A stretch of DNA of 64,000 nt. Source: Thermodesulfitimonas autotrophica (GTDB lineage Bacteria; Bacillota; Desulfotomaculia; Desulfotomaculales; Ammonificaceae). Where the stretch lies: NCBI RefSeq assembly GCF_003815015.1, contig NZ_RKRE01000002.1, positions 496,001-560,000 on the forward strand. Reading direction: 5' to 3'. The notes under the pieces were generated by a model, which was given only the letters and a program-made list of their open reading frames with translations, searched no databases and had not been told where the DNA came from. This document shows, piece after piece, positions 6,413 to 16,578 of the stretch (its first letter is position 1; each line of letters begins with the position of its first letter). The translations under genes and the position numbers were made by a program.

Positions 6413-7432
6413 ATGAGCGCAAATCGACACCAAGAAACCAAAACCGTTTTAGTCACCGGCTGCGCCGGCTTTATCGCGGCGCGGGTGACGGAGATGCTGC
6501 TCCAAGACGGCTACCGCGTGGCTGGCATTGACAACCTGAACGACGCCTATGATGTCCGCCTGAAGAAATGGCGGCTCAACCGGCTGAAAAGCACACCGGG
6601 GTTCACCTTTTACCACACCGATATTAGCAACCTGGAGCAGTTGCGCGGAATCTTCACTGCCCACGCCGCCGGCAAAGCAACCGCTCCTTTCGCTGCCGTC
6701 ATCAATCTTGCTGCCCGGGCCGGGGTGCGCCAGTCGGTCGCCAACCCTTGGGTCTACGTCGAAACGAACGTCACCGGCACCCTCAACCTCTTAGAACTCT
6801 GCCGCGAATTCGGGGTAAAAAAGTTTGTCCTCGCTTCCACGTCGAGCCTTTACGGGAAAGAAAACCCCATGCCCTACCGGGAGGATGCCGACACCAACCG
6901 GCCCCTCTCTCCGTACGCCGCTTCCAAAAAGGCAGCGGAGGCGCTCTGCTACACCTACCACTATCTTTACGGCCTCGACGTAACGGTGCTCCGCTACTTC
7001 ACCGTCTACGGCCCAGCGGGAAGGCCGGACATGAGCCTCTTTCGTTTCATCCAGTGGATTAGCGAAGGAAAACCCCTAATCATCTACGGGGACGGGCGGC
7101 AGTCCCGCGATTTTACTTACGTGGACGACATTGCGCAAGGCACCATCGCCGCACTCAAACCCCTCGGTTACGAAATCATTAATCTCGGCTCCGACCGGCC
7201 GATAGTCTTAATGGATGCAGTTCAGCTCATCGAAAAATTAATAGGGCAAAAAGCCCGTCTCGAATTTAAACCCCGCCACCCGGCCGACGTGCCCGCTACC
7301 TGGGCCGACATCACCAAAGCCCGCCGGCTGCTTGGCTGGGAACCGCAGACGTCTTTTGAGGAAGGGTTGGCCGAAACCTGCGCCTGGTACCGAGAAAACC
7401 GGGACTGGGCGAAAGAGGTGAAGGTGGATTAG
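6413..7432 (+). CDS. UDP-glucuronate 4-epimerase-like NAD-dependent sugar epimerase
   Basis: 339 residues of the extended short-chain dehydrogenase family. The nucleotide-binding loop is TGCAGFIAARV at 15-25, with alanine at 22 in place of the usual third glycine. The active site is seen as ASTSSLYG followed by SPYAASKKAAE (Tyr-x-x-x-Lys). RDFTYVDDIAQGT and the NLGSD turn are typical of GalE-like enzymes that act on UDP-glucuronate. The product would be UDP-galacturonate, using UDP-glucuronate made by the dehydrogenase at 29897. The start is ATG with GAGG eight bases upstream. It is the first gene of the glycan locus and lies four bases from the next. Confidence 0.82.
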   Translation: MSANRHQETKTVLVTGCAGFIAARVTEMLLQDGYRVAGIDNLNDAYDVRLKKWRLNRLKSTPGFTFYHTDISNLEQLRGIFTAHAAGKATAPFAAVINLAARAGVRQSVANPWVYVETNVTGTLNLLELCREFGVKKFVLASTSSLYGKENPMPYREDADTNRPLSPYAASKKAAEALCYTYHYLYGLDVTVLRYFTVYGPAGRPDMSLFRFIQWISEGKPLIIYGDGRQSRDFTYVDDIAQGTIAALKPLGYEIINLGSDRPIVLMDAVQLIEKLIGQKARLEFKPRHPADVPATWADITKARRLLGWEPQTSFEEGLAETCAWYRENRDWAKEVKVD

Positions 7433-7435
7433 TCC

Positions 7436-8734
7436 ATGGAAGATATGCCGTGCGTCGTTGTCGTAGGGCTCGGTTATGTGGGGCTCGCCTTAGCGACGGC
7501 TTTCGCCAAAAAGACGCGGACCATCGGGTTTGATATCAACCCCGGCCGGGTTGAGGCCCTCCGGCAGGGCATTGACGCCAACGGTGAGGCGGCGCCGGCG
7601 GACTTACAATCGCCCCACCTTACATTTACCGCTGACCCAGCAGCCCTGCGTAAAGCGCAGTTTATCATCGTTGCTGTGCCCACGCCGGTGGACGCCCACA
7701 AGCGGCCTGATCTGAGCCACCTAACAAACGCGAGCCGCCTGGTCGGGCAAAATCTCTCACCCGGAGCCATCGTTATTTACGAGTCTACCGTCTACCCCGG
7801 CGTAACGGAAGAGATCTGCCTGCCCATCCTTGAAGAAGCCTCCGGGCTTAAGGCCGGCAGAGACTTCAAAATCGCTTACTCGCCGGAGCGCGTCAATCCG
7901 GGCGACCCGGAACACACTCTCGAAAAAATCGTCAAAGTGGTAGCCGCTCAGGACAAAGAGACCCTCGAAAAGGTGGCGTGGCTTTACGGCCTGGTGGTCA
8001 AAGCGGGGGTTTACCGCGCACCCAATATCAAAACCGCCGAGGCCGCCAAGGTGATCGAAAACATCCAGCGCGACCTCAATATAGCGCTGATGAACGAGCT
8101 AGCGCTTATCTTCCACCGGCTCGGCCTCGATACCCGTGAGGTCCTGGCGGCAGCCCGCACTAAGTGGAACTTCCTGCCGTTCGAACCGGGCTTGGTAGGC
8201 GGCCATTGCATTCCGGTGGACCCGTACTACCTCACCTACAAAGCCGAAGAAACCGGTTACCACCCCGAAGTGATCTTAGCCGGCCGGCGGATCAACGACC
8301 AGATGGGGCTCTACGTCGCCCAGCAAACGGTCAAGCTCCTGATCCGGAGCGGCAAAGCCGTCCTTGGCGCGAAGGCCCTGGTCCTCGGCGTCACCTTCAA
8401 AGAAAACGTGCGGGACGTGCGCAACAGCCGGGTGGCGGATCTGGTGCAGGAAATAACGAACTACGGAGTCTCGGTGGTCGTTTACGACCCCCTAATAGAA
8501 CCGGAAAAAATCCGGCAGTTGGGGCTTGAACCCGTAAGCGACCCCTTCGCCGGGAAAGAGCGCTACGACGCCGTCATCTTGGCCGTGCCCCACCGCGCTT
8601 TCCGCGAAAAGGGGCCTGGCGCCTACATTAAGCTCCTCGACAGCACGGCTGGTCCCGGCGTTATCGTTGACGTCCGCCGCGTTCTGCCCAAAGACGCTAT
8701 CACCAGCGCCGGCGCCATTTACTGGGGCTTGTGA
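7436..8734 (+). CDS. Nucleotide sugar dehydrogenase, TviB/WbpO-like
   Basis: 432 residues in three blocks: an N-terminal Rossmann domain (VVGLGYVGLALA at 10-21), a central dimerisation domain and a C-terminal UDP-binding domain. The catalytic cysteine lies in GGHCIPVDPYYL, and the SPERVNPGDPEHT motif is characteristic of the branch acting on UDP-GlcNAc or UDP-GalNAc rather than UDP-glucose. I therefore expect oxidation of the C6 hydroxyl to give UDP-N-acetylhexosaminuronate. The substrate is inferred from family motifs only. A ribosome binding site AAGGTGGA lies at the end of the preceding gene. Its stop codon falls inside a 21-bp tandem repeat. Confidence 0.85.
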   Translation: MEDMPCVVVVGLGYVGLALATAFAKKTRTIGFDINPGRVEALRQGIDANGEAAPADLQSPHLTFTADPAALRKAQFIIVAVPTPVDAHKRPDLSHLTNASRLVGQNLSPGAIVIYESTVYPGVTEEICLPILEEASGLKAGRDFKIAYSPERVNPGDPEHTLEKIVKVVAAQDKETLEKVAWLYGLVVKAGVYRAPNIKTAEAAKVIENIQRDLNIALMNELALIFHRLGLDTREVLAAARTKWNFLPFEPGLVGGHCIPVDPYYLTYKAEETGYHPEVILAGRRINDQMGLYVAQQTVKLLIRSGKAVLGAKALVLGVTFKENVRDVRNSRVADLVQEITNYGVSVVVYDPLIEPEKIRQLGLEPVSDPFAGKERYDAVILAVPHRAFREKGPGAYIKLLDSTAGPGVIVDVRRVLPKDAITSAGAIYWGL

Positions 8735-8760
8735 GAAATTTATTGGGGCTTGTGAGAAAA
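8718..8760 (+). repeat. 21-bp tandem duplication over a stop codon
   Basis: Two adjacent copies of a unit beginning TTTAYTGGGGCTTGTGAG differ at one base (8718-8738 and 8739-8760). The first copy contains the last codons and stop of the dehydrogenase, so the second repeats YWGL-stop outside the gene. It looks like a slippage duplication with no effect on the protein. Confidence 0.8.
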
Positions 8761-8838
8761 TAGAGGTCGTGCAAAATTCCCTCAAGCCCCGGCAGGATTT
8801 AGCTCGCAGAACAAAGAGGAGTGCGCTTAAATAAGCTA

Positions 8839-10038
8839 ATGAAGATCCTAATCGTTACCGGCATTTTCCCCCCGGATATCGGTGGCCCGGCAACCTATGT
8901 GCCGCTGATCGCCGGGGCGCTCGCGTCCCGGGGACACCAGGTAAAAGTGCTTACCACCAGTGAACCGGAGGACCTGGGTTACGATGACCGCCAGTACCCC
9001 TTTCCAGTGGTTCGGGTCAACCGCAGGCTTCCCCTGTGGCGGCGGACTTTTACCCTCATCCGCCTGATCATCCGGCACGGGCGGGAGGCCGACGTCATCT
9101 ACGCCAACGGAATGCACCTCGAAACGGCGCTGGCTAACAAGCTTCTCCGGAAGCCGCTCGTGATGAAAATCGTCGGCGATGAAGCCTGGGAACGCGCCAC
9201 CCGCAAGGGCTGGACTGAAGATAACTTCGAAGCGTTCCAGAGCAAGCGCCAGCCGTGGCCGGCCGAACTCAACAAATGGCTGCGTTCCTGGGCCACCCGC
9301 CAGGCGGACAGAGTGATCGTGCCGAGCCGGTATCTAAAGCAGATTATCGCCCGCTGGGGTGTACCCGAAGACAGGTGTAAAGTGGTCTATAACGCTGCGG
9401 AACCATTAGGAAGCGTTGAACCCGCAATGATACCGCTTGCCACACCCGCAAAGTTAATTACCGTGGGGCGTTTAGTCCCGTGGAAACACGTGGATTCAAT
9501 AATCGAAGCACTCGTTGAGTTAAACGGTACCGGGCTGGTTGTGGTGGGCGACGGTCCCGAAAAACAGCGTTTGGAGGCTTTAACGCAATCACTGGGGCTC
9601 ACCAAGAGGGTTTATTTTACAGGCCAGCGCAGCAAAGAGGAGACGCACGCCCTGATGGCCGCCTGTAACATCTTTGTGCTGAACTCTTCATACGAAGGAT
9701 TGCCCCATGTTATTGTGGAAGCAATGCAAGTGGGTTTGCCCGTTATCGCCACCGCCGTCGGCGGTACGCCGGAAGTCGTGCAAGACGGCGAAACCGGCTT
9801 GCTGATTCCGCCAGACGATGTGCAGGCCTTACAGAAGGCGCTCGCACGCTTAATCAACAACCCTGACTTACGCCGAATGCTTATCGAAAAAGGCCGGCTT
9901 TTGGTACAAACAAAGTTCAACAAAGAGGGTATGATTGACCAGACTGAAGCTGTGCTCCTCAAAGTAGCAAAGAATTTTAGCCGCTCGAGTATCCACGCTG
10001 CGCCTGAAAACCATCGAAATTCACCTATAGACAGATAA
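8839..10038 (+). CDS. GT4 family glycosyltransferase
   Basis: 399 residues, GT-B fold. The N-terminal acceptor domain begins MKILIVTGIFPPDIGGPATY with the glycine-rich loop. The C-terminal donor domain contains TVGRLVPWKHV, VVVGDGPEKQRLE and the EX7E motif in SSYEGLPHVIVEAMQVGLPV. Retaining sugar transfer from a nucleotide sugar is the family function; the sugar cannot be read. I start at ATG 8839 because the family begins there; GTG 8821 is in frame but directly abuts the AAAGAGGA site. The spacing from that site to 8839 is long, so the true start is uncertain by six codons. Confidence 0.85.
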   Translation: MKILIVTGIFPPDIGGPATYVPLIAGALASRGHQVKVLTTSEPEDLGYDDRQYPFPVVRVNRRLPLWRRTFTLIRLIIRHGREADVIYANGMHLETALANKLLRKPLVMKIVGDEAWERATRKGWTEDNFEAFQSKRQPWPAELNKWLRSWATRQADRVIVPSRYLKQIIARWGVPEDRCKVVYNAAEPLGSVEPAMIPLATPAKLITVGRLVPWKHVDSIIEALVELNGTGLVVVGDGPEKQRLEALTQSLGLTKRVYFTGQRSKEETHALMAACNIFVLNSSYEGLPHVIVEAMQVGLPVIATAVGGTPEVVQDGETGLLIPPDDVQALQKALARLINNPDLRRMLIEKGRLLVQTKFNKEGMIDQTEAVLLKVAKNFSRSSIHAAPENHRNSPIDR

Positions 10039-10083
10039 AAATGATTGGCTAAGATACATGTGGCAGGAAGAGGAGAAGGTTAA

Positions 10084-10977
10084 ATGGCCAAAAAGCAATT
10101 GTGTTGGCTCGTACAGACCAAGGAGGGTTATAAGAGGCTGCTTTGGTTAAAACCCCGGGCTGAGTTAAAAGGGTTGTGGGATAAAACCTGGGAAAGGCAA
10201 ATCCAGCCCGAAAAGATGGTATCCTGGGTAAAACGACAACAAGTGTTTAAATTGATAATCCAACACCTCCCCAAGGGAGCAAAACTTTTAGAAGCCGGCT
10301 GCGGTTTGGGACACTGGGTTTTTGCCCTTTGCCAGTATGGCTACAAGGCATTTGGCGTAGACACCAGCGAGGTCGGTATCCAACGGGGACGCCAATTATA
10401 CGGCTTAAACCATAATATTTTGAGAAAAGGGGATGTCCTTACCTTGGACTATGAGGAGAGTACCTTTGATGGTTACATCTCTTTGGGTGTAGTAGAACAT
10501 TTTGAAGATGGCCCGGGTAAAGCATTAAATGAAGCGTATAGAGTCTTAAAGAAAAATGGTTTGCTATTCTGTAGTGTACCTTACCTCAACCCACTCCGAT
10601 ATCTTTTTTCGCCTCACGGAGATCTGGAATCTCTATTGAACACATCTGGGCATAGTTTCTACCAATGGAGTTTCAGCAAAAAAGAAATGCAGACCATGCT
10701 TGAATCAGCAGGATTTGAATTACTCCGAGCTTATCCCTACACAACCCTCAAAACCTTACAGGAAATAATCCCTGGTTTGGATACCATGACAAAACGCACC
10801 TTGGCCATAATTAACCCTGACTGCCCGGAAACACAAGAAAGCCTAGCAAAAAGCCGAAAACTACAATGGAAAACAATAAGAAGCACTATTAAACAGGGTC
10901 TTATTCTTACTTTAGAAAGCTCGCCTGTCAGAGTAGTAGCTGGGCATATGTGCCTTTATATTTGTAAAAAAGGATAG
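10084..10977 (+). CDS. Class I SAM-dependent methyltransferase
   Basis: 297 residues. Motif I is LLEAGCGLGHWVFAL near residue 70, motif II is AFGVDTSEVGI, and the post-I region contains YISLGVVEHFED and EAYRVLKKNGLLFCSVPY, all typical of Methyltransf_11/12 proteins in glycan loci. The substrate is unknown; methylation of a sugar hydroxyl or of a lipid-linked intermediate is plausible. The gene is visibly more AT-rich than its neighbours on both sides, with frequent AGA, AAA and TTA codons, suggesting separate acquisition. It ends 3 bp before the next glycosyltransferase. Confidence 0.85.
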   Translation: MAKKQLCWLVQTKEGYKRLLWLKPRAELKGLWDKTWERQIQPEKMVSWVKRQQVFKLIIQHLPKGAKLLEAGCGLGHWVFALCQYGYKAFGVDTSEVGIQRGRQLYGLNHNILRKGDVLTLDYEESTFDGYISLGVVEHFEDGPGKALNEAYRVLKKNGLLFCSVPYLNPLRYLFSPHGDLESLLNTSGHSFYQWSFSKKEMQTMLESAGFELLRAYPYTTLKTLQEIIPGLDTMTKRTLAIINPDCPETQESLAKSRKLQWKTIRSTIKQGLILTLESSPVRVVAGHMCLYICKKG

Positions 10978-10980
10978 CTC

Positions 10981-12159
10981 ATGAGCGAATCAGGGGAATT
11001 TAGAATCTGTTTCCTTGGCGGTACCCGCTACAGCCAACCGCTCGACGCAACCAGCGAAAAGAAGTTCCGGCTACTGGCCGAAGCAGCCGGCATCTTTGTT
11101 ATCGGTTTCGCACAGAACCTGAAACCCTGCCGCTTCCGCCAGCATGCCCGGTTCTACCTCCTGCCGCGCCTGCCGCTTGCCGGACTACGCTACCTTCTGA
11201 TGCTTACCGCCGGTGCGGCGCTGGCCCTTTGGCTTATCCTGCGGCACGGTATCCGCATAATCGTCGCCCAGAGCCCCTACGAAGGCTTTGCGGGTGCCGT
11301 GGCCAAGCGCCTCGCGGGGTTGTTGGGGCGGCAGGTAGCCCTCATCGTCGAGAGCCACGGGGACTTCGAGCAGAGCCTCTTCCTCCAGCGGCGGGTGAAG
11401 CTCCCCTCGCTCTACCGGATACTGATGCGGTGGACGGCTGGTTACGCCTTCAAGCACGCGGATATACTCCGGGCCGTCTCCGACTCGACGAAAGAACAGC
11501 TTAAGCGGTGGGCGCCCGGAAAGCCCATCGTTCAGTTTCCCGCCTGGACGGATATCGAAGCCTTCCTGAACGCCTCACCAGAACCGCCAGCCACCGCCGT
11601 GCTTTACGCCGGCGTCCTAACTCCGCTTAAAGGCGTTCACGTCCTTCTCGACGCCTTCGCCAAGGTGATAAAGCATCTGCCAGAAGCCCGGCTGTGGATC
11701 GCCGGGCGGGAGGAGAACAAGGAGTATGCCGCGGCACTAAGACAACAGGTGGTAGCCTTGCGCTTGAACGAAAGAGTCGAATTCACCGGCGAAGTCCCCC
11801 AGCAGGAGCTGGCGCGCTATATGGCGCGCTGCCGCGTCTTTGTCCTGCCTTCGCTCTCCGAAGCGCTCGGCCGCGTCGTCTTCGAGGCAATGGCCGCCGG
11901 CAAGCCGGTTATCGGCAGCGCGGTGGGCGGCATACCGGAAATGGTGCAGGACGGTGTGACCGGGTTTTTGGTCCCTCCCGGCGACCCCGAGACCCTGGCA
12001 GACCGCTTATCTTGGCTCCTCACCCACCCGGAAGAAGCGGCAGAAATGGGAAAGCGCGCGAAGGCGTTTGCCGAAAAGTTTTTCTCACCCGCCGCTTACC
12101 AACAGGCGTACCGCGAGCTATTCGCGAAGGCGATAGAAACGCTTCCATCCGGGCAATAG
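10981..12159 (+). CDS. GT4 family glycosyltransferase
   Basis: 392 residues, GT-B fold. An N-terminal half with a hydrophobic stretch (LLMLTAGAALALWLILRHG, near 68-88) precedes a standard GT4 donor domain: VLYAGVLTPLKGVHVLLDAF, RVEFTGEVPQQEL and the EX7E region PSLSEALGRVVFEAMAAGKP followed by VGGIPEMVQDGVTGFLVPPG. The hydrophobic segment suggests membrane association. It returns to GC-rich composition after the AT-rich methyltransferase. The donor and acceptor sugars cannot be inferred. Confidence 0.87.
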   Translation: MSESGEFRICFLGGTRYSQPLDATSEKKFRLLAEAAGIFVIGFAQNLKPCRFRQHARFYLLPRLPLAGLRYLLMLTAGAALALWLILRHGIRIIVAQSPYEGFAGAVAKRLAGLLGRQVALIVESHGDFEQSLFLQRRVKLPSLYRILMRWTAGYAFKHADILRAVSDSTKEQLKRWAPGKPIVQFPAWTDIEAFLNASPEPPATAVLYAGVLTPLKGVHVLLDAFAKVIKHLPEARLWIAGREENKEYAAALRQQVVALRLNERVEFTGEVPQQELARYMARCRVFVLPSLSEALGRVVFEAMAAGKPVIGSAVGGIPEMVQDGVTGFLVPPGDPETLADRLSWLLTHPEEAAEMGKRAKAFAEKFFSPAAYQQAYRELFAKAIETLPSGQ

Positions 12160-12186
12160 ACAGGGCAAGCCCCGTAATGGTAGAAT
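12157..12186 (+). promoter_or_regulatory. Possible internal promoter before the next glycosyltransferase
   Basis: TAGACA and TAGAAT are 18 bases apart, in the only sizeable gap (131 bp) between the glycosyltransferases at 10981 and 12291. The -35 begins at the stop codon of the upstream gene. This is judged by eye only. Confidence 0.35.
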
Positions 12187-12290
12187 GACTTTGAAAGACA
12201 CCGACTTTGACCGGACAAAGAAGGGGCGTGTGACACCTGATAAAATCGAGTGTTAACAGCAGCAGCCCCTCCCGCCTGGAGCAAAACCCG

Positions 12291-13376
12291 ATGCGCCTTT
12301 TGCTTTTCAACCTCGCGACAGACGCTGACGACCCGATCCTGGGCTTCACCACCCGCTGGATCCAGGCGCTGGCCAAGCGGGTGGCGTCTGTTGACGTGAT
12401 CACGATGCGGGCCGGCCGGATAGAAGTGCCCGGCAACGTCCGGGTTTACTCCGCGGGCAAAGAGAAAGGCTACAGCGAGCCACACCGCATCCTGGAGTTC
12501 TACCGGCACCTGTTCAGGATCTTGCGGGAGCGCCGGATTGATGCCTGTTTTTCGCACATGATCCCGGAATTCACCATCCTGGCCGCCCCGGTGCTCAAGG
12601 CAAAAGGCGTTCCTATCGTTACGTGGTATGCCCACCCGGCGCTTACCTGGAAACTGAAGCTGGCCCACCACCTCTCCGACCGGATGGTAGCCAGCCTGGC
12701 GAAGGCTTATCCCTACAAACAGGACAAACTGACGGTCGTCGGCCAGGGAATAGACACCGACCTGTTTGCCCCGGACGGAACGCCGCCCGAAGAACCGCCC
12801 ATTATTCTCTGTGCGGGGCGCCTCTCGCCGGTGAAGGACCACCCGACACTGCTGAAGGCAGCAGCTTTACTCCGCGACCGGTGGGGACAACCTTTCCGCG
12901 TCGTCATTGTCGGCGGTCCTGCGGGCGCGGCGGGCGAAGCCTACGCCCGCTCCCTCCGTGACCTGGCGCAGGGACTCGAGCTACAGGATGTTGTCCATTT
13001 CGAGCCGCCGGTGCCGATGACGGCACTGCCGCCCTGGTACCGGCGCTGCACACTGCAGGTGAACCTGACCCCGACTGGCTCGGGGGACAAGGTCGTCCTG
13101 GAAGCGATGAGCTGCGGCCGGCCCTGCTTGGTCGCAAATGAAGGCTTCAGGGAAACGCTCGGCGAATACGCGGACCGGCTCCTTTTCCGCTGCGGCGACC
13201 CGGAAGATTTAGCTGCGAAACTGCACAAGCTTCTGCAAATGGAAGCGGCCGAACTGGTGCAGATGGGAAACTACCTGCGGAATAACGTCATAAGGCTTCA
13301 CAGCCTCGAGGGCCTTGCCGGGCGGTTAACGGAGCTCTTTAAACAGCTTTCCGCCCGCCGGAAAGCAACTTTTTGA
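12291..13376 (+). CDS. GT4 family glycosyltransferase
   Basis: 361 residues, GT-B fold. The donor domain has ILCAGRLSPVKDHPTLLKAA, VVIVGGPAGAAGEAYARSLR and the EX7E region PTGSGDKVVLEAMSCGRPCL. The N-terminus (MRLLLFNLATDADDPILGF) is less usual than in the neighbours and has no GG-loop. GGAG lies nine bases before ATG 12291. The last codons overlap a terminator hairpin at 13347-13374, so this gene seems to close the first transcription unit of the glycan locus. Confidence 0.87.
   Translation: MRLLLFNLATDADDPILGFTTRWIQALAKRVASVDVITMRAGRIEVPGNVRVYSAGKEKGYSEPHRILEFYRHLFRILRERRIDACFSHMIPEFTILAAPVLKAKGVPIVTWYAHPALTWKLKLAHHLSDRMVASLAKAYPYKQDKLTVVGQGIDTDLFAPDGTPPEEPPIILCAGRLSPVKDHPTLLKAAALLRDRWGQPFRVVIVGGPAGAAGEAYARSLRDLAQGLELQDVVHFEPPVPMTALPPWYRRCTLQVNLTPTGSGDKVVLEAMSCGRPCLVANEGFRETLGEYADRLLFRCGDPEDLAAKLHKLLQMEAAELVQMGNYLRNNVIRLHSLEGLAGRLTELFKQLSARRKATF
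13347..13374 (+). terminator. Intrinsic terminator inside the end of the glycosyltransferase gene
   Basis: CTTTCCG and CGGAAAG form a perfect 7-bp stem with a CCCGC loop, followed by CAAC and five T residues. The T run ends at the TGA stop (13374-13376), so the hairpin is part of the coding sequence. It separates the upstream unit from the gmd promoter. Confidence 0.65.
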
Positions 13377-13421
13377 AAGACAAAACGGCGGCGGTATTTA
13401 ACCTGCCAGGAAAAAGGCTCT

Positions 13422-13450
13422 TTTCCCCGAATAATTTAGTGTAGTATACT
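13422..13450 (+). promoter_or_regulatory. Promoter of the gmd-fcl-wzm unit
   Basis: TTTCCC and TATACT are 17 bases apart, just downstream of the terminator at 13347-13374 and about 60 bp before the gmd start. The -10 is strong and the -35 poor. Confidence 0.55.
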
Positions 13451-13512
13451 CAAAGAGGCGCGCGCCGGAGATCCCGGCGTGAGTTCGCTCCAGAAGTCTG
13501 ACGGGGTGAGCA

Positions 13513-15551
<2,039 letters not shown>

Positions 15552-15552
15552 T

Positions 15553-16392
15553 ATGGGGCAGGGGAAGGCGGCAGGGCCACCGGTAACCGTGATCAAACCC
15601 ACCCGGGGCTGGCGGATCATCAACTGGCGCGAGCTCTGGGAGTACCGGGAACTGCTCTATTTCTTCATCTGGCGGGACATCAAGGTTCGCTACAAACAGA
15701 CGGTTCTCGGAGCGGCCTGGGCGATCATCCAGCCCTTCTTCACCATGGTCGTCTTCAGCCTCTTCTTCGGCCACCTGGCCCGCCTGCCCTCCGACGGGCT
15801 CCCCTATCCCATTTTTTACTATACAGCCCTGCTCCCCTGGATGTATTTTGCCAACGCGCTGAGCAGCGTAACCAATACCATCGTCGAAAACCAGCGGGTG
15901 ATCACCAAGGTCTACTTTCCCCGGATCATCCTCCCGGTCTCGGTGGTATTTTCTGGCCTTGTAGACTTTGGCATCGCCTTTACCGTCCTCATCGGGATGA
16001 TGCTCTTTTACGGCGTCTTTCCCACAGCGGCGATACTCGCTATGCCCCTTTTTCTCCTCCTGGCGGTGGTGACCGCGCTCGGAGTAGGGCTCTGGCTGGC
16101 AGCGCTCAACGCCATCTACCGGGATGTCCGCCACGTGGTGCCCTTTCTCATCCAGTTCTGGATGTTCGCCTCGCCGGTGGCCTATTCGAGCAGCCTGATC
16201 CCGGAAAAGTGGCGGGTGCTATATGGCCTCAACCCGATGGCCGGCGTGATCGAGGGCTTCCGCTGGGCGGTGCTCGGCCAGGGACACCCCCCTACCCTGC
16301 TGGGTGTTTCAGTGGCGGCGGTATTGCTGGTGCTTGCCGGGGGGCTTTTTTACTTCCGGAAAATGGAGGGAACGATTGCCGACGTGGTGTAG
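15553..16392 (+). CDS. wzm: ABC-2 type polysaccharide export permease (Wzm-like)
   Basis: 279 residues, about six membrane helices. The N-terminus carries the amphipathic ELWEYRELLYFFIWRDIKVR block, then YKQTVLGAAWAIIQPFF, and the middle has VITKVYFPRIILPVSVVF, all signatures of Wzm/TagG-like permeases exporting glycans made on undecaprenyl lipid. I start at ATG 15553, one base after the fcl stop; an in-frame TTG at 15511 lies inside fcl. Its partner ATPase, wzt, is not adjacent but lies 1.85 kb downstream, separated by the sulfate-activation gene and a wzt relic. Confidence 0.92.
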   Translation: MGQGKAAGPPVTVIKPTRGWRIINWRELWEYRELLYFFIWRDIKVRYKQTVLGAAWAIIQPFFTMVVFSLFFGHLARLPSDGLPYPIFYYTALLPWMYFANALSSVTNTIVENQRVITKVYFPRIILPVSVVFSGLVDFGIAFTVLIGMMLFYGVFPTAAILAMPLFLLLAVVTALGVGLWLAALNAIYRDVRHVVPFLIQFWMFASPVAYSSSLIPEKWRVLYGLNPMAGVIEGFRWAVLGQGHPPTLLGVSVAAVLLVLAGGLFYFRKMEGTIADVV

Positions 16393-16423
16393 CACCTGTT
16401 TGGACAGGCAAGGCGCTGGGAAG

Positions 16424-16451
16424 TTCTGTAATGAGCTCAGTGTGTTATAAT
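16424..16451 (+). promoter_or_regulatory. Extended -10 promoter before the sulfate-activation gene
   Basis: A consensus TATAAT at 16446 is preceded by TGT, giving an extended -10. The upstream hexamer TTCTGT at 16 bases is weak. It would start transcription near 16458, upstream of the wzt relic and of the adenylylsulfate kinase gene. Confidence 0.5.
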
Positions 16452-16481
16452 TATAAACGGATATTCAGCATGGACTTGGTA

Positions 16482-16549
16482 GTGAGCGATATCGCTATCG
16501 TGTCGAAAACCTGAGCAAACGCTACCGCATCGGGCAGTGGGAACTCTAA
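16482..16549 (+). pseudogene. wzt: Frameshifted 5-prime relic of a second wzt gene
   Basis: GTG at 16482 begins a stretch that, with one base restored after 16498, reads MSDIAIRVENLSKRYRIGQ, the N-terminus of a Wzt ATPase. The intact gene at 18244 begins MSDIAIRVQGLSKRYRIGQR. Many third-codon positions differ between the two, so this is a diverged homologue and not a fresh duplication. It ends in GAACTCTAA and merges into the leader of the next gene. Confidence 0.8.
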
Positions 16550-16578
16550 TTTATAATTCCGCAAAAAGGGCGAAAAGT

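Noticed and set aside
6223-6531. 102-codon ORF before the epimerase
   Set aside because: It overlaps a promoter and the epimerase start in another frame, and its composition (runs of Arg and Pro) is that of chance translation.
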